A DNA stretch of 64,000 bases from a virus: positions 1-64,000 of the IMG/VR virus record IMGVR_UViG_3300002143_000153; one strand, given 5' to 3'. Made by a program: the position numbers and the translations under genes. Below are positions 1-11,000 of the stretch, piece by piece (the stretch's first letter is position 1; each line of letters begins with the position of its first letter). The notes under the pieces are model-generated. The model did no database searches. It was not told the DNA's origin and was given only the letters and a program-made list of their open reading frames with translations.

Positions 1-929
1 AAGTAATTTCTAGTTGTTTGTTTCCTGGTATGCTAGTACCAATTTCTGAACTTTTACTAGAAGTTGAAAGAGTACTTTGTAATTTAGAAAATGCAGTAGG
101 TTCTCCGGCATTAATCTCAGCAGCTATTAATGCACAATGTATTACAAGTGCTGATACAAAATTAAACGGAACCGGTACTTATTCTTCTATACCTGGTTGG
201 GTTACTAGTCCAGAAACTTTAGCAGAATCAAATAAAAACTTATGGCTTGTTGTATGTGATATGTATGCAGCTATTGAAAATATTAAACTAACTTGTTGTC
301 CTGGAGCTTGTGATTCTATTATATATGATTTTACAGCCTCTTTAATAACAGATGCTCAAGGTATTCCTATATCAGCAAATATTGTATTTGAAACTTCTTT
401 TATACCAGTTGGTTATACTGACTGTCCTGGCTCTAGTAAGATTACTATTACAGACAAAAATAGTGTATCTACAACTACACTTTTTCCTATTGCATCAACA
501 GCAGGTTCACCTACAGGTATTATAATATCTTTGGGTGCTTTATTTAAATATGCAGATTTAACTGTATTGGTTGAATTCTGTACTACAAATGGTACGCATA
601 CTTGTAGTGAGTCTATAACTCAGATTATCCCATCTGATTTAATTTGTCCAAATGATTTAAATTTAGTTTCAGCTACAACTACTAGTTTAACAGTTACTTT
701 CACAAATGTTCTTGGAACAGCTGCTATTTATGATATTCAGCTTATTGCTGTTGGAACTGGTGTTATAGGTGGATCTGCTCTTATAACAAGTCCCGGAACG
801 ACAGTTTCTCAAGTTATAACAGGATTAACTTCTGGAACTCAATATCAAGCTGAAGTTCTTGTATCACTTGGTGGTAGTGGAAAAAATTGTGGTAATTTAG
901 GAAATCCTGAATTTACTACAGTACCATAA
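1..929 (+). CDS. Fibronectin-III-like virion surface protein (5' partial)
   Basis: The reading frame is open from the window edge (first complete codon at position 3), so the gene starts upstream; TTG at 18 is only the first possible start codon inside the window. The visible ~300 residues are Thr/Ser/Gly-rich with scattered cysteines. The last ~90 residues, from a CPNDLNL segment, look like a fibronectin type III / Ig-like beta sandwich ending in a typical FN3 G-strand. It sits directly before a second FN3-like protein and close to the tail genes. I infer a surface-exposed head or tail decoration that may bind host glycans or other virion proteins. No catalytic motif is visible. The FN3-like fold is moderately supported; the exact virion role is unknown. 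Confidence 0.7.
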   Translation, partial: VISSCLFPGMLVPISELLLEVERVLCNLENAVGSPALISAAINAQCITSADTKLNGTGTYSSIPGWVTSPETLAESNKNLWLVVCDMYAAIENIKLTCCPGACDSIIYDFTASLITDAQGIPISANIVFETSFIPVGYTDCPGSSKITITDKNSVSTTTLFPIASTAGSPTGIIISLGALFKYADLTVLVEFCTTNGTHTCSESITQIIPSDLICPNDLNLVSATTTSLTVTFTNVLGTAAIYDIQLIAVGTGVIGGSALITSPGTTVSQVITGLTSGTQYQAEVLVSLGGSGKNCGNLGNPEFTTVP

Positions 930-951
930 TAATATATAAATAATTAAAAAA

Positions 952-1515
952 ATGTCTTGTACTAATTGTAATAACTCTAGCCCTTGTGGCTGCAAAGATA
1001 CCTCCTTAACTACACCATGTGGTTATACTCAATGTGGTATAGGTAATGAAAGATGTGATGATGTTCAATGCGCAGAATGTGTTAGCTATTGCGGTACATC
1101 ATTTCAAGTAACTACTCCAGAAGGTGTTTTAAAAATAGACTCTGGAGAAAGATTGGATCAAATAATTCAAAAATTTGCTTTGATGATTGCAAATGGTTTA
1201 GGTGCTTGTAATGGTGACAATGTTCATCATGCACCTTATAACCTATATGCTGAAGGATCTACAAATACAACTATATCTATTATATGGAATGGTATATCAT
1301 CTTTAAGTGAAGGAGTACATATTTATTATGACACCGTTATAAGTCCATCAGGTTGGGTTCAAGCTAATACAACTTTATTGGATCCTGCTGTTTTAGATTT
1401 TACAATAATAACATTATCACCTAATACTGAGTATAAAATAAAACTAACCTCACTATATGGTATTATGGATAATGCATGTGATTCTGTGGAAATTCTTGTT
1501 ACCACATTAACGTAA
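952..1515 (+). CDS. Cys-rich N-terminus plus FN3-like virion protein
   Basis: 187 aa. The first ~55 residues hold about 13 cysteines in CxxC, CGC and CxEC spacings, which suggests metal binding or disulfides. A linker follows, then a C-terminal ~90-residue beta-rich domain starting HAPYNLYAEG with fibronectin-III character (a W in the first half and a TEYKI strand near the end). It lies 22 nt after the preceding FN3-like gene, and a strong terminator follows, so the two form the end of a transcription unit. Short Cys-rich proteins with an appended beta-sandwich are common next to the tail genes of crAss-like phages. Likely a minor structural or attachment protein; function inferred from context only. 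Confidence 0.7.
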   Translation: MSCTNCNNSSPCGCKDTSLTTPCGYTQCGIGNERCDDVQCAECVSYCGTSFQVTTPEGVLKIDSGERLDQIIQKFALMIANGLGACNGDNVHHAPYNLYAEGSTNTTISIIWNGISSLSEGVHIYYDTVISPSGWVQANTTLLDPAVLDFTIITLSPNTEYKIKLTSLYGIMDNACDSVEILVTTLT

Positions 1516-1560
1516 CAACAATAACGTGATGGTTTGTTGGTTTTCTATCACAAACGTTGG

Positions 1561-1590
1561 AAGAGGGTCCTTGCGGGGACCTTCTTTTTT
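1561..1590 (+). terminator. Rho-independent terminator
   Basis: A 10-bp stem (1561-1570 with 1577-1586, one G-U pair) closes a 6-nt loop and runs into a T tract ending at 1590. It is one of the few GC-rich spots in the region and lies between the FN3-like gene pair and the phosphoesterase gene, so it should end the upstream transcript. Confidence 0.85.
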
Positions 1591-1635
1591 ATTAAAAAAT
1601 TAATTATATATTTGAAAAATTTATAAATCTTTATT

Positions 1636-2850
1636 ATGAGCAATTTAAAAAAAAGCATAATTGAAAGTTTACGTTGGAAAAAGTGTCCAACTTATTGTGC
1701 GGCAAGATTAGGGATAACTGAATCTCATTACATTAAATTAAAAAAAGAAGTTCTTTCAGAAAAGAAAAAAAACAGGTTTAAGTTTTTTCCTAAATCTTCA
1801 ACCAATTCACAATTAGCTGAATCAGTAAATTTAGAGAAAGGTGAAAAAACTATTTCAGGCACGTTTACAAATGAACCTAAATCTCCTGAAGAAATAATTA
1901 CACTACTTAATATAGACACAACACAATGGAAGTTGTCTCAGTATTGGAATAAACAAATGGGAGACCATTGGAGGGTATCTGCTTTAGTTACAAAACTAAA
2001 AGATTCATCTGAAACATTTATACAAGACTTATTAGAAAATTGGAAACCTAAAACATATAAGCTTCCTAAAACAAATATAAGCAAAGCAGATAAAGATATT
2101 GTTTGTGGTGTTTTGTCTTTACAGGATATACACTTTGGTAAAGAAGGTAATGAAACCGTAGACAAAGATTTTGAAGATACAATTAAAAACTTAATGAGAC
2201 GTGCTGCACCAAGTCATTATATAGAGAATCTATATTTTGTTGTAGGAGGCGATCTAATGAACATGGATACCTTTAGTGGTACAACTACTGCAGGAACACC
2301 CGTAGATAACTGTATGAGCTCTACAGAGGCTTATATACAAGCTTTCAATGCAATGCACTGGGCCATAAATTATGTTAAAGCTTTTTGTAATAAAATAACT
2401 GTGGTTTATATTCCGGGTAATCATGATAGATTATCTTCATTTCATTTGGTACACGCCTTATCAAAATCAATAGAATCAGATGAAATTGAATGGGATATTA
2501 AATATGAAGAAAGAAAAGTTCATGTTTATCATAATAACTTTAATGCATTTGAACATGGTGATAAATCTAGTAAGAACACACCTTTAATATATGCTAGTGA
2601 ATATCCTGAACAATGGGGTGCTACAAAAAACAGAACTTTGTTTAAAGGTCATATTCATACAGACAAGAAAACAGAATATTTAACTTCTAATGAGACAGCT
2701 GGTTTTATAGAAAAGAGTTTACCTAGCTTAGGTAAAACAGATTATTATCATTATTCCAATAAGTATACTTGTAATAGAAGATCTGGTAAATTAGAACTTC
2801 AAGATCCCATTATAGGTACAATAACGGAGTTAACTTATCAAGCACTATAA
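1636..2850 (+). CDS. Calcineurin-like metallophosphoesterase with HTH-like N-terminus
   Basis: 404 aa. The metallophosphoesterase metal-ligand motifs appear in order: D164-x-H166 (LQDIHFG), GGD206, GNHD at 261-264, a later EHGD, and GHIH with H339/H341. This is the two-metal phosphoesterase fold used by Mre11/SbcD-type nucleases and protein phosphatases. The stretch GTTTAGTPVDN after the second motif resembles phage-encoded members of the family. Residues ~8-40 (ESLRWKKCPTYCAARLGI and following) look like a helix-turn-helix, so DNA binding is plausible. It stands alone between two terminators within the virion module. A DNA-end nuclease acting in packaging or replication is likelier than protein dephosphorylation, but substrate cannot be read from sequence. 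Confidence 0.85.
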   Translation: MSNLKKSIIESLRWKKCPTYCAARLGITESHYIKLKKEVLSEKKKNRFKFFPKSSTNSQLAESVNLEKGEKTISGTFTNEPKSPEEIITLLNIDTTQWKLSQYWNKQMGDHWRVSALVTKLKDSSETFIQDLLENWKPKTYKLPKTNISKADKDIVCGVLSLQDIHFGKEGNETVDKDFEDTIKNLMRRAAPSHYIENLYFVVGGDLMNMDTFSGTTTAGTPVDNCMSSTEAYIQAFNAMHWAINYVKAFCNKITVVYIPGNHDRLSSFHLVHALSKSIESDEIEWDIKYEERKVHVYHNNFNAFEHGDKSSKNTPLIYASEYPEQWGATKNRTLFKGHIHTDKKTEYLTSNETAGFIEKSLPSLGKTDYYHYSNKYTCNRRSGKLELQDPIIGTITELTYQAL

Positions 2851-2889
2851 AGTTAAAAAATATAAACTTTTATAAGTGCTCTTTTTTTT
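2841..2889 (+). terminator. Rho-independent terminator overlapping the stop codon of the phosphoesterase gene
   Basis: An imperfect stem pairs 2841-2854 with 2865-2880 (AGCACT against AGTGCT at the base), followed by eight T residues at 2882-2889. The TAA stop at 2848-2850 lies inside the 5' arm, so the hairpin can form only once ribosomes have left. Confidence 0.8.
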
Positions 2890-2904
2890 GTAAATTAATA
2901 GTGT
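2890..2904 (+). promoter_or_regulatory. Phage promoter-like motif, copy A (GTAAATTAATAGTGT)
   Basis: One mismatch from the 15-mer at 15980-15994. It starts at the end of a terminator T tract and ends 6 nt before the ATG of the ring-protein gene, exactly where a promoter for the next unit is expected. The resulting 5' leader would be only a few nucleotides long. Confidence 0.55.
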
Positions 2905-2910
2905 GTATAT

Positions 2911-3477
2911 ATGATTAGTAATTTTAGAAAGCCTGATGTAAAAGCTCCTAGATACAGGAAGAAAACATTAAGTTTATTAAACAAACAAACAATTAAAGAA
3001 TTTAAAGATAAGAGACCCTTATATGCTCAAATAGACGATAACAAATTAAAGACAATAATTAAGTTATACAATAGAGCATTATGGGAAGGAGTAATAGAAC
3101 ATAGAGACGGTGTAGAACTACCTGATTCACTGGGTTATATATTTTTAGGAACATGCCCTCCAGCAAAAACTATTAATATAAATTTTTCAAAATCTAATGA
3201 ATACGGTAAAGTACTAAGGAATAAAAATTGGGATACGGATGGTAACATAGGTAAAATCTTTTACACTAACTGGTCTACAAAATACAGGTTTAAAAATAGA
3301 GAACTTTGGTCATTTGTAGCTTGCAGAGAATTTAAAAGAACAGTTGCTAAAGAGTATCCTGAGAACTGGACAAAATATATAAAGATGCAGAGTAAAATGA
3401 AAATCTCACATTTATATGATCCAGATCCTGAAACCACAAGTAAAGCACTTAAAGACTATGATGAATTTGAAACATAA
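2911..3477 (+). CDS. Ring/connector-type virion protein of crAss-like phages
   Basis: 188 aa, Lys/Tyr/Trp-rich. It begins MISNFRKPDVKAPRYRKK, which looks like a basic arm. A middle segment reads GYIFLGTCPP and a Trp-rich part follows (NWDTDG, YTNWSTKYRF, ELWSF), with a charged C-terminus. It is the first gene after a terminator and a promoter-like motif, and 5 nt before a second small structural gene, in the block leading to the tail stabilisation protein. In crAss-like genomes such short proteins at this place form ring/adaptor layers between portal and tail. Placement is by gene order and general character; no diagnostic motif is visible. Confidence 0.55.
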   Translation: MISNFRKPDVKAPRYRKKTLSLLNKQTIKEFKDKRPLYAQIDDNKLKTIIKLYNRALWEGVIEHRDGVELPDSLGYIFLGTCPPAKTININFSKSNEYGKVLRNKNWDTDGNIGKIFYTNWSTKYRFKNRELWSFVACREFKRTVAKEYPENWTKYIKMQSKMKISHLYDPDPETTSKALKDYDEFET

Positions 3478-3482
3478 ATATC

Positions 3483-4151
3483 ATGACAACAATAGGAGAA
3501 GTTATATCAAGAATAAGAGGTCAGGTAAAAGCAGAAGTACAAGATGCTTTTGTAACAGATAGATATATCTATAGCCTGATCCAAAAGTTTTCTCAACTAC
3601 TAATGAGAAGACAGGACAGTGCTAATAAATTAATGAAATTTAATTCTGTATGGCAAACATTACCATTTTTTGAATTAGTAGAAGTAGATAAGGTAGAAGC
3701 ATATTGTACAGGAATAAAAAGTAATTGTACAATTATGAGAACTAGAGATAAGTTACCTCATATGATTGAAGGTTACTGGGGACCATTAATTAGAACAGTG
3801 AGCTCCATTGATGGTTCTACTGAGCTACAAATAACTCAACCGGGAACATACACTTCTATGACCAATACTACATCTTTTAGATATAACAAGACTAAATACT
3901 TTTGGTATTTAAATGGTTATTTATATTTTCCAAATATAGAATGGGATGCTGTTAAAATAGAAGGTGTATTTGATGGAGATATTTCTGAGTGGACTTGTGA
4001 TAAAGATGAATGTATTCCAAGATACCAACAAAAGATAAATATACCAGAGGCATTATTTGCTGAAATAGAACAACAAGTTTTAGCTGTGATGACTAACACA
4101 TTGAGAATTCCAGCTGAAGATTCCGATAACAAAATTAATTTACATAGATAA
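3483..4151 (+). CDS. Ring/tail-tube adaptor protein
   Basis: 222 aa. A helical N-terminus (MTTIGEVISRIRGQVKAEV, then VTDRYIYSLIQKFSQLLMRR) is followed by a beta-rich middle with several cysteines and a C-terminal helix (IPEALFAEIEQQVLAV). This layout fits the head-tail adaptor / ring proteins next to the tail-tube protein in crAss-like phages. The stop codon overlaps the next start in TAATG, which points to translational coupling and joint assembly. Likely part of the collar between portal and muzzle; the family assignment rests on order and fold impression. Confidence 0.6.
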   Translation: MTTIGEVISRIRGQVKAEVQDAFVTDRYIYSLIQKFSQLLMRRQDSANKLMKFNSVWQTLPFFELVEVDKVEAYCTGIKSNCTIMRTRDKLPHMIEGYWGPLIRTVSSIDGSTELQITQPGTYTSMTNTTSFRYNKTKYFWYLNGYLYFPNIEWDAVKIEGVFDGDISEWTCDKDECIPRYQQKINIPEALFAEIEQQVLAVMTNTLRIPAEDSDNKINLHR

Positions 4152-5035
4152 TGTCCGTATCACATAAATATAGAACTTTTGATCAACTGTTAAATGACGT
4201 AGCAATTGATTTTTCCAGTTTTTCATTGGAAGGTTTCGTAGAACCCGCTCAACTTATTAAAGTTGCAACAAGAGTAAACTATGATTTAGGTTTAAAAATA
4301 CATAGAACTAAGCAACTTGTTTTAGAAATTGAACATAATAAAGCTAGACTACCTCATGATTTTGCATATTTAAACTATGCTTTTATTTGTGGTGAGTATA
4401 AGATTGAAACAGGTAGTATGCCTTCAGGTACACATACAGAAACTGTAAGTGTAAATTATGTACCGGAGCCTGGTAATACAGGACCGTGTGAAGATCCAAC
4501 TTGCAATGATGTTTGTATTGTAAAACCTTGCAAAGAAAATGACGGATATAAACTTATTCAAAGAATAAATACTAGTCAGTATAAAGAATACACTGCATTT
4601 TCTCCATTAAGAATTGGAACTGTAAATGATGCAACTTGTGATTGTCCTAATATTAATACAACTTCTTCAAACATTGGTGAAATTAAAGATGGTTTTTTAA
4701 AAACAAATTTTAAGACAGGTAAAGTTTATATAAATTTCCAAGGGGCAATGGAAGATAACGAAGGTAACTTACTTGTATTAGATCATCCTTATTGTAATGA
4801 GTATTATGAGTATGCTATTAAACAAAGGATACTTGAGAATATGATGTTTGCTGGTGAGAATGTTGGAAACCAAATGGGTTTAATTGAACAAAGACTTAGA
4901 GCTGCAAGAAACAACGCTTTAAGTTTTATGAATACACCAGACTTTGCAGAAATGAAAAAAATGTGGGAAGTAAATAGGAAAGCTCAATACCACAATTATT
5001 ATAATATGTTTAAGAGTACACCTACATTAAGATAA
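4151..5035 (+). CDS. Tail tubular / ring protein (P22 gp4-like position)
   Basis: 294 aa. The N-terminus (FDQLLNDVAIDFSSFSLEG, then LIKVATRVNYDLGLKI) and the strand pair LVLEIEHNKARLPHDFAYLN match the character of the tail-tube/adaptor protein of crAss-like phages, where a short helical bundle is followed by a LP-hDF beta element. A Cys-rich insertion occupies ~110-165 and the C-terminus is helical, with a YYEYAIKQRILENMMFAG segment. It overlaps the preceding gene by 1 nt and ends 4 nt before the muzzle gene, keeping the conserved tube-then-stabilisation order. Role: a ring of the short tail tube. I am fairly sure of the type, less sure which ring. Confidence 0.7.
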   Translation: MSVSHKYRTFDQLLNDVAIDFSSFSLEGFVEPAQLIKVATRVNYDLGLKIHRTKQLVLEIEHNKARLPHDFAYLNYAFICGEYKIETGSMPSGTHTETVSVNYVPEPGNTGPCEDPTCNDVCIVKPCKENDGYKLIQRINTSQYKEYTAFSPLRIGTVNDATCDCPNINTTSSNIGEIKDGFLKTNFKTGKVYINFQGAMEDNEGNLLVLDHPYCNEYYEYAIKQRILENMMFAGENVGNQMGLIEQRLRAARNNALSFMNTPDFAEMKKMWEVNRKAQYHNYYNMFKSTPTLR

Positions 5036-5039
5036 TACC

Positions 5040-8000
5040 ATGGCAAAGAAGAATAGTTCATCGCAAAATAACGGATCATCTTTTCAAAATACTTCTAGTG
5101 TAGATACTAGAGTGTTTTTGAAAGGTATGGTTAAGGACATGAATGCTTCTTATCAAGCAAAAGAGTCTTGGTCTCACGCGCGTAATGCTGCAAATAATTC
5201 TGTAGATGGGGATTTAGGGCTTATTGGTAATGAGCCAGCAAATTTAGCATGTGCTAAAGTACCATATACTATTATAGGCGCTATACATACGTATTCTGAT
5301 CAATGGGTTTTATATTCAACGGATGATGTAAATTCTGAGATAGGTTTATTTGATGATAGTAAATGTGAGTACATAACTCTTGTTAATGATCCCTGTTTAA
5401 ATTTTAACAAGAAACATTTAATTGTTGGTGCTGCAAAAGAAAATTTTGACTGTACTTGGCAAACATATTGGGATGATGGTAACAATCCATCTAGAACTCT
5501 TAATATAAATGATATACCTTGGAAGCAAGTTTGTACAGATGAGAATAACGTAGTTCTTCCGGGCCCACCTAATTATAATTCTGTTGGATGTATAACCTGT
5601 GTTGACACAACAGACTTAGATTGTGAAAAGATAAGAATAGCTCCATTAGTTGATACACCATGTATTACATTAAATAAAGGAGAAAGTGGAGGTCAGTTAA
5701 GAAATGGATCATATCAAGTTTTTATAGCATACACTGTAAACGAACAAAAAGTAACAGATTATATTGGTGTATCTAATATTCAACCTTTATTTGATCATAA
5801 TGATTTATCAGGATCATTAAAAATTACAGTATCAAATTTAGATAAAGAATTTGAGTACTATGAACTTGTAATTTTTTCAAATAATCAAAACCAAAGTGTA
5901 GCTAAAAGAATTGGTTTATATAGTACTGAACAAACAGATATTGAAATTGACTATATTGATCAATCATTAATTACTGTACCATTACAGCTAATACCTTTAA
6001 GATCACCGGCTTATGAGAAATCAGATTCAATGTATGTTGTAAATGATTATTTAATAAGACAAGGCCCAACAGAACAATTTGATTTTAATTACCAATCATT
6101 AGCAAATAAGATTAGAGCTAAATGGTTAGTTGCTGAATATCCTGCTGCTTATTATTACAAGGGTGGTAATAAGACAAGTTTTATGAGAGATGAACAATAC
6201 TCATTTTTTATTAGATGGATTTATAATACAGGTGAAAGATCTAGTTCATATCACATTCCAGGCAGAGCACCTAAAATAAATGGTAGAAATCAGTTTGGTA
6301 AAATTGTAGATGAAACAGCTGTTAATATTGGAACAGACTCATTAGCAAATGATGAGATGAATTTCCAAATTTATAATACAGCAACTGAGACTGCAACTGG
6401 TTTAGTTAAACCAACAGGTGATGGGGGTATTATAATTGCAAAAGGAGATATGGCTTATTGGCAATCTTCTGAAAAATATCCAGCAACAAGACCTGATATA
6501 TGGGGTAATCTTTGCGGTAAATATATTAGGCATCATAAAATGCCTACAGAAGAAATTTCAGCTAATCTTCAAATATCAACTACTAATGGTACAACAATAA
6601 GATTGTTAGGTGTTGAATTTGAAAACATAGCACCACCTCTAGATAACAATGGTGATCTTATTACTAATATTGTTGGTTATGAAATATTAAGAGGTTCAAG
6701 AGAAGGCAATAAATCTATTCTTGCAAAAGGTATATTTAGAAATATGCGTACCTATAATATACCTGATGGGGGTCAAACTCTAGGTAATACTACAGGATTA
6801 TACCCGAACTACCCTTATAATGATTTAAGACCTGATGTATATTTCCATGATGGTAATGCTGATCCAGATACACATAGAACAGATGGTTGCAATACATTTT
6901 TTGAATCTGTAAGAGATTATAAACCTTTAACTGGTTATAAAAAAGATTATTTTACATTTCACTCTCCAGAGTTAATGTTTAGAAGACCTTTTTTAAGTGC
7001 TTATGAAACTAGAATTTACGGAGAACTTGATGGGCAAAGTGTAGGTCATTTTATTAAATCAGAAAATCATCCTCAGAATAAATTACTTAGAAACTCCGCT
7101 GCTGTATTAGGTGGTGCTATTGGTATAGGTTATGCAATTAATCAAGTTCAAGGTACAAGACAATTTAATTACAATGGTCCTAAATTAGCTGCTCCATTTC
7201 CATTAGGTGTTGATCCTGTTAGTTATGGGCTTGCTTTAATTACTTTAAATGCTGTAGGTGTTGCTACTACTGTTGTAGATACGGTTTTGGATGTTTTATT
7301 AAGCGAGGCTGCAGATATAGCATCTATAGTTGATGGTGGTACTTTTGCATTTGCTTCAACTCAAGGAAAAGCCATAAGTGACTTTGCACTTGGTGGAACA
7401 CCTGGTATGATAGGTGGTAGTAAAGATGAGATATATACATTTGACAATCCTACATCTAATTTACCTAAAATATTTAAACTTATTCTTGGTGTTGCAATTG
7501 GTGCTGTTAATATTGGTATTGGCGCACAAGAAATAATAGATCTTATATATAATCAAGCTGACGAAGACGATTTTGCATTTAAATATAACTCTCATGGTTT
7601 TTATGATCAGTTTACTACTAGAGGTATTAATAAAAGATTTAGAACAAAGAATAAAAGTTCTAATTTTATAAAAAATACTTTTCAAGAATTTGAAGGTTAT
7701 AAGGTAAACAATTTGTTTAGACCTATGACTGTAGCCATAGCAACAGAACAGACATTAGAAGATCCAACAATAGTTGATAAATCTAGATATACTATAGGGG
7801 GTGATGCTGATAATGATTTTGGAAATACTTATTTGAGAAATCCAGATCAAGAACAAACAAAAAATATATCTGTAATATACGGTGCTTTAAAATATAATTT
7901 TAAAAATCAATATGGTCAGTTAGATGGCATCAAACAAATTCAAATGAGAGGTTGTGTTGAGCTGATAGATGTCAAACGTAAACAAGATAAATTTGTATCT

Positions 8001-11000
8001 TCTCCAATTTTTTCAGGTGATGTCTACATTAATAGATATACAGAAAAAACAATAATGCCAATATTTGCTGATTTTTTAAATGGTCAACCTAATCAATATG
8101 TTTATGATTATTTATCAAGAGTAAATATTCCTTATCCAAGATTTTGGATGGATACAAGAACTTTTGATGCTACAGCTTTAGGCAGAGACATTACAACTTT
8201 AGGCTTTTTTAGTGGAGGTGATTCTTTACCAAATGATTTATTTTATTTAGATAGAGGTAATACAAGTTGTAATCACAAGGTCTTAGGTAATATATTACCT
8301 AATATAGGTGATAAAACTGATTTAAATAAAATATTTTCTATGACTACAGCCTACATGTATACACATGTTAACGGTGTTCAAGATTTCTTTGTTGAATCAG
8401 AATATAATTTAGCTCATAGAGATTGGAAAGATGAACCAAAAGGTAGACATTATGATGCTTATGAATATACTAATGTTGATGATCTATTTCACGCGGATAT
8501 AATTAAAGAAGGTAATTTATATAATTATGATTTATCTTTAAGTATTACTAAAACAATATCTCAAGTAACATCTTTTGGTAATGTACAACCTAGAGACTAT
8601 GATCCTTTAGTTGCTGAAAATTGCTATCAGTATTATCCTAAAAGATTAATATACTCTTTACAGGCTCAAAAGGAAGCAAAGAAAGATTTTTGGAAAGTAT
8701 TCCTTGCTGATAATTATAAAGATTTTAAGAATAAAGTTAATGTAATTAAACCTATTAATAAAAGCGGAGCCATTATATTTTTTCCTTATCAATCTCCGCA
8801 AATGTTTCAAGGGGTTGATCAATTAGAAACAGATCTAGGAACTAAAATAACTCTTGGTGATGGTGGTTTATTTAGTCAAGCATTTCAAAATGTTGCAAAT
8901 TCAGATCTTTCAAATGAGTATGGTTCATCTGAGAGTGCGCGTTCTGTAGTTAATACTCCTGCTGGTATATTTTATTTATCACAAGCTCAAGGTAAAGTAT
9001 TTAATATGTCAAATCAGTTAGATAATATTGCTAATGCTGGGATGAAATGGTGGTTTAATAAATACTTACCATCTACATTAATTAGACAATATCCTGATTT
9101 AGAATTTAGTAAACTATCAGATAATCCAGTAATAGGTATTGGTTGTCAAACTATATATGATTCAAATGATGACATAGTTTATTTTATGAAGAAAGATTTT
9201 TCTGTTAAAGAAGAATTTAAAACTAATATTAATTTTGAAGATGATCAATTTGTTCTAAGACGTACTGTAAACTCTAGACCTATACCTTTAGTAATTGGAG
9301 ATTCTAATTACTTTGATAGTACTTCTTGGACTGTATCATATGATCCTAAAGCTAAAGCTTGGATATCATTCCATGATTGGTTTCCAGAATTGTCTTTACC
9401 AAGCATAAATCATTTCTTAACCACCAATACGGTTACAACAGATATACCTTATTGTCCTCCTGGTTATACATTTAATCCTGAGACTAAACAATGTGAAAAT
9501 ATAAAGAGAGAGATTATACCAGCTAAGACTACTGTACATGAAATATTATCTTCTATAAATGGCGATTGTCTTCTTGATATTGTAATAGCAATGGATGATT
9601 CAGCTAGTGTAAATTCAAATAATATATTTCAAGCACAGAAAGATTTTGTTCAAAGCTTTTTAACAAGTTCTGTTATAGCAAATGGTATGAGCGCTGGTGA
9701 TATACAAGTTGGCTTTACAAGATTTAATAGTCAAACTACAAGTAGCATGAATCCTAATGGATATAGCATGAGTAACACAGTTACACCTGCTCAGGTTGAT
9801 TTATATTATACTCCAGCTGGCGGTTTCTTTACCGAAATTTGTGATGGTATGACTCAAGCTGATATTAAAATAAAAGATGTAAATAATTCTCAATTACTAT
9901 CTAGAACAGGAGATCCAAATTTTAAATCTATATTAATAGTTATAACAAATGGTGACACTACTGAGTGTCAAGGTATACCTAGTGGAAGTAATCCTAGTTT
10001 TCCTACATTTGGTTGTAATCAAATACTAGGTCAACCTAATTATGAAATCTACGGTGTATTCTGTAGTCCAACAACACCAACATTAAATGCGGGTGCTTTG
10101 GATATTATGAATGCTATAACTTGTGGTACGCCAGAACGTCAATTAATAATTGTTTCAAATGGTGGTTATGCTGAAAATGATCCAGGCTTTGTTGCAAGAG
10201 AATTTTCAGAAACTATTTGCCCAGGTGATTGTAATTGTCCTGAAGGATACACATTAGTATACAAAAATCAGAATGGCTATTATACTGATAGTTACGGTCT
10301 TTGTGATCCTAATAATCCTCCTATCTGTAGAAAAGTAGAGTGTGAATGTGTTGGTAACTGTACACCCATAGAAACAAGTGGTGGGTGTGCTGGCTATACT
10401 GTTTATGATATAGGTGATCCAGCATATATAAATCCTCAACCTTTATTATGTAATTGTTTTACTGGAAAAACTACAGCTCCAAGTTATGAACTAAGTGGTT
10501 TATGGAGACATAACTACAGATGTGATTTATATAGTAACTACTATGATGTTGATTACCCATGGGAAGTTGAGATAATTGAAAACACAGGACAAGAAGTTAC
10601 AACTTTAAGAAGTGTTGAATATCAATTAGAATCTTATGTTTACAAAGGAGATTTACACCATGGATGTGCAGATGATAGATGGCATGATTTAGATTTCAAT
10701 TTTGATGAATCTATAATTCATAACTCAGAACAAGTTTCCGGCCTACTAAGATTGGAACTTAATCCTAAAGAAGATCCTTATGGTATGTTACAGTATCCAA
10801 TAATTGGAGCTGCTGATATGAGAATCCTTTATTCTAAAGAAGAACAAAAATATAGATTTAATCAATTTTGGGATGCTACAGAAGATAGAGGTGAATTTAG
10901 TGCAGCTGAAAGAAGTATATTTATTACACAACTAAATGGGTATATCAGAGATTTAAACGCTGCTAATTTAAACTATAACAAGGATCCATTCCAACATAAA

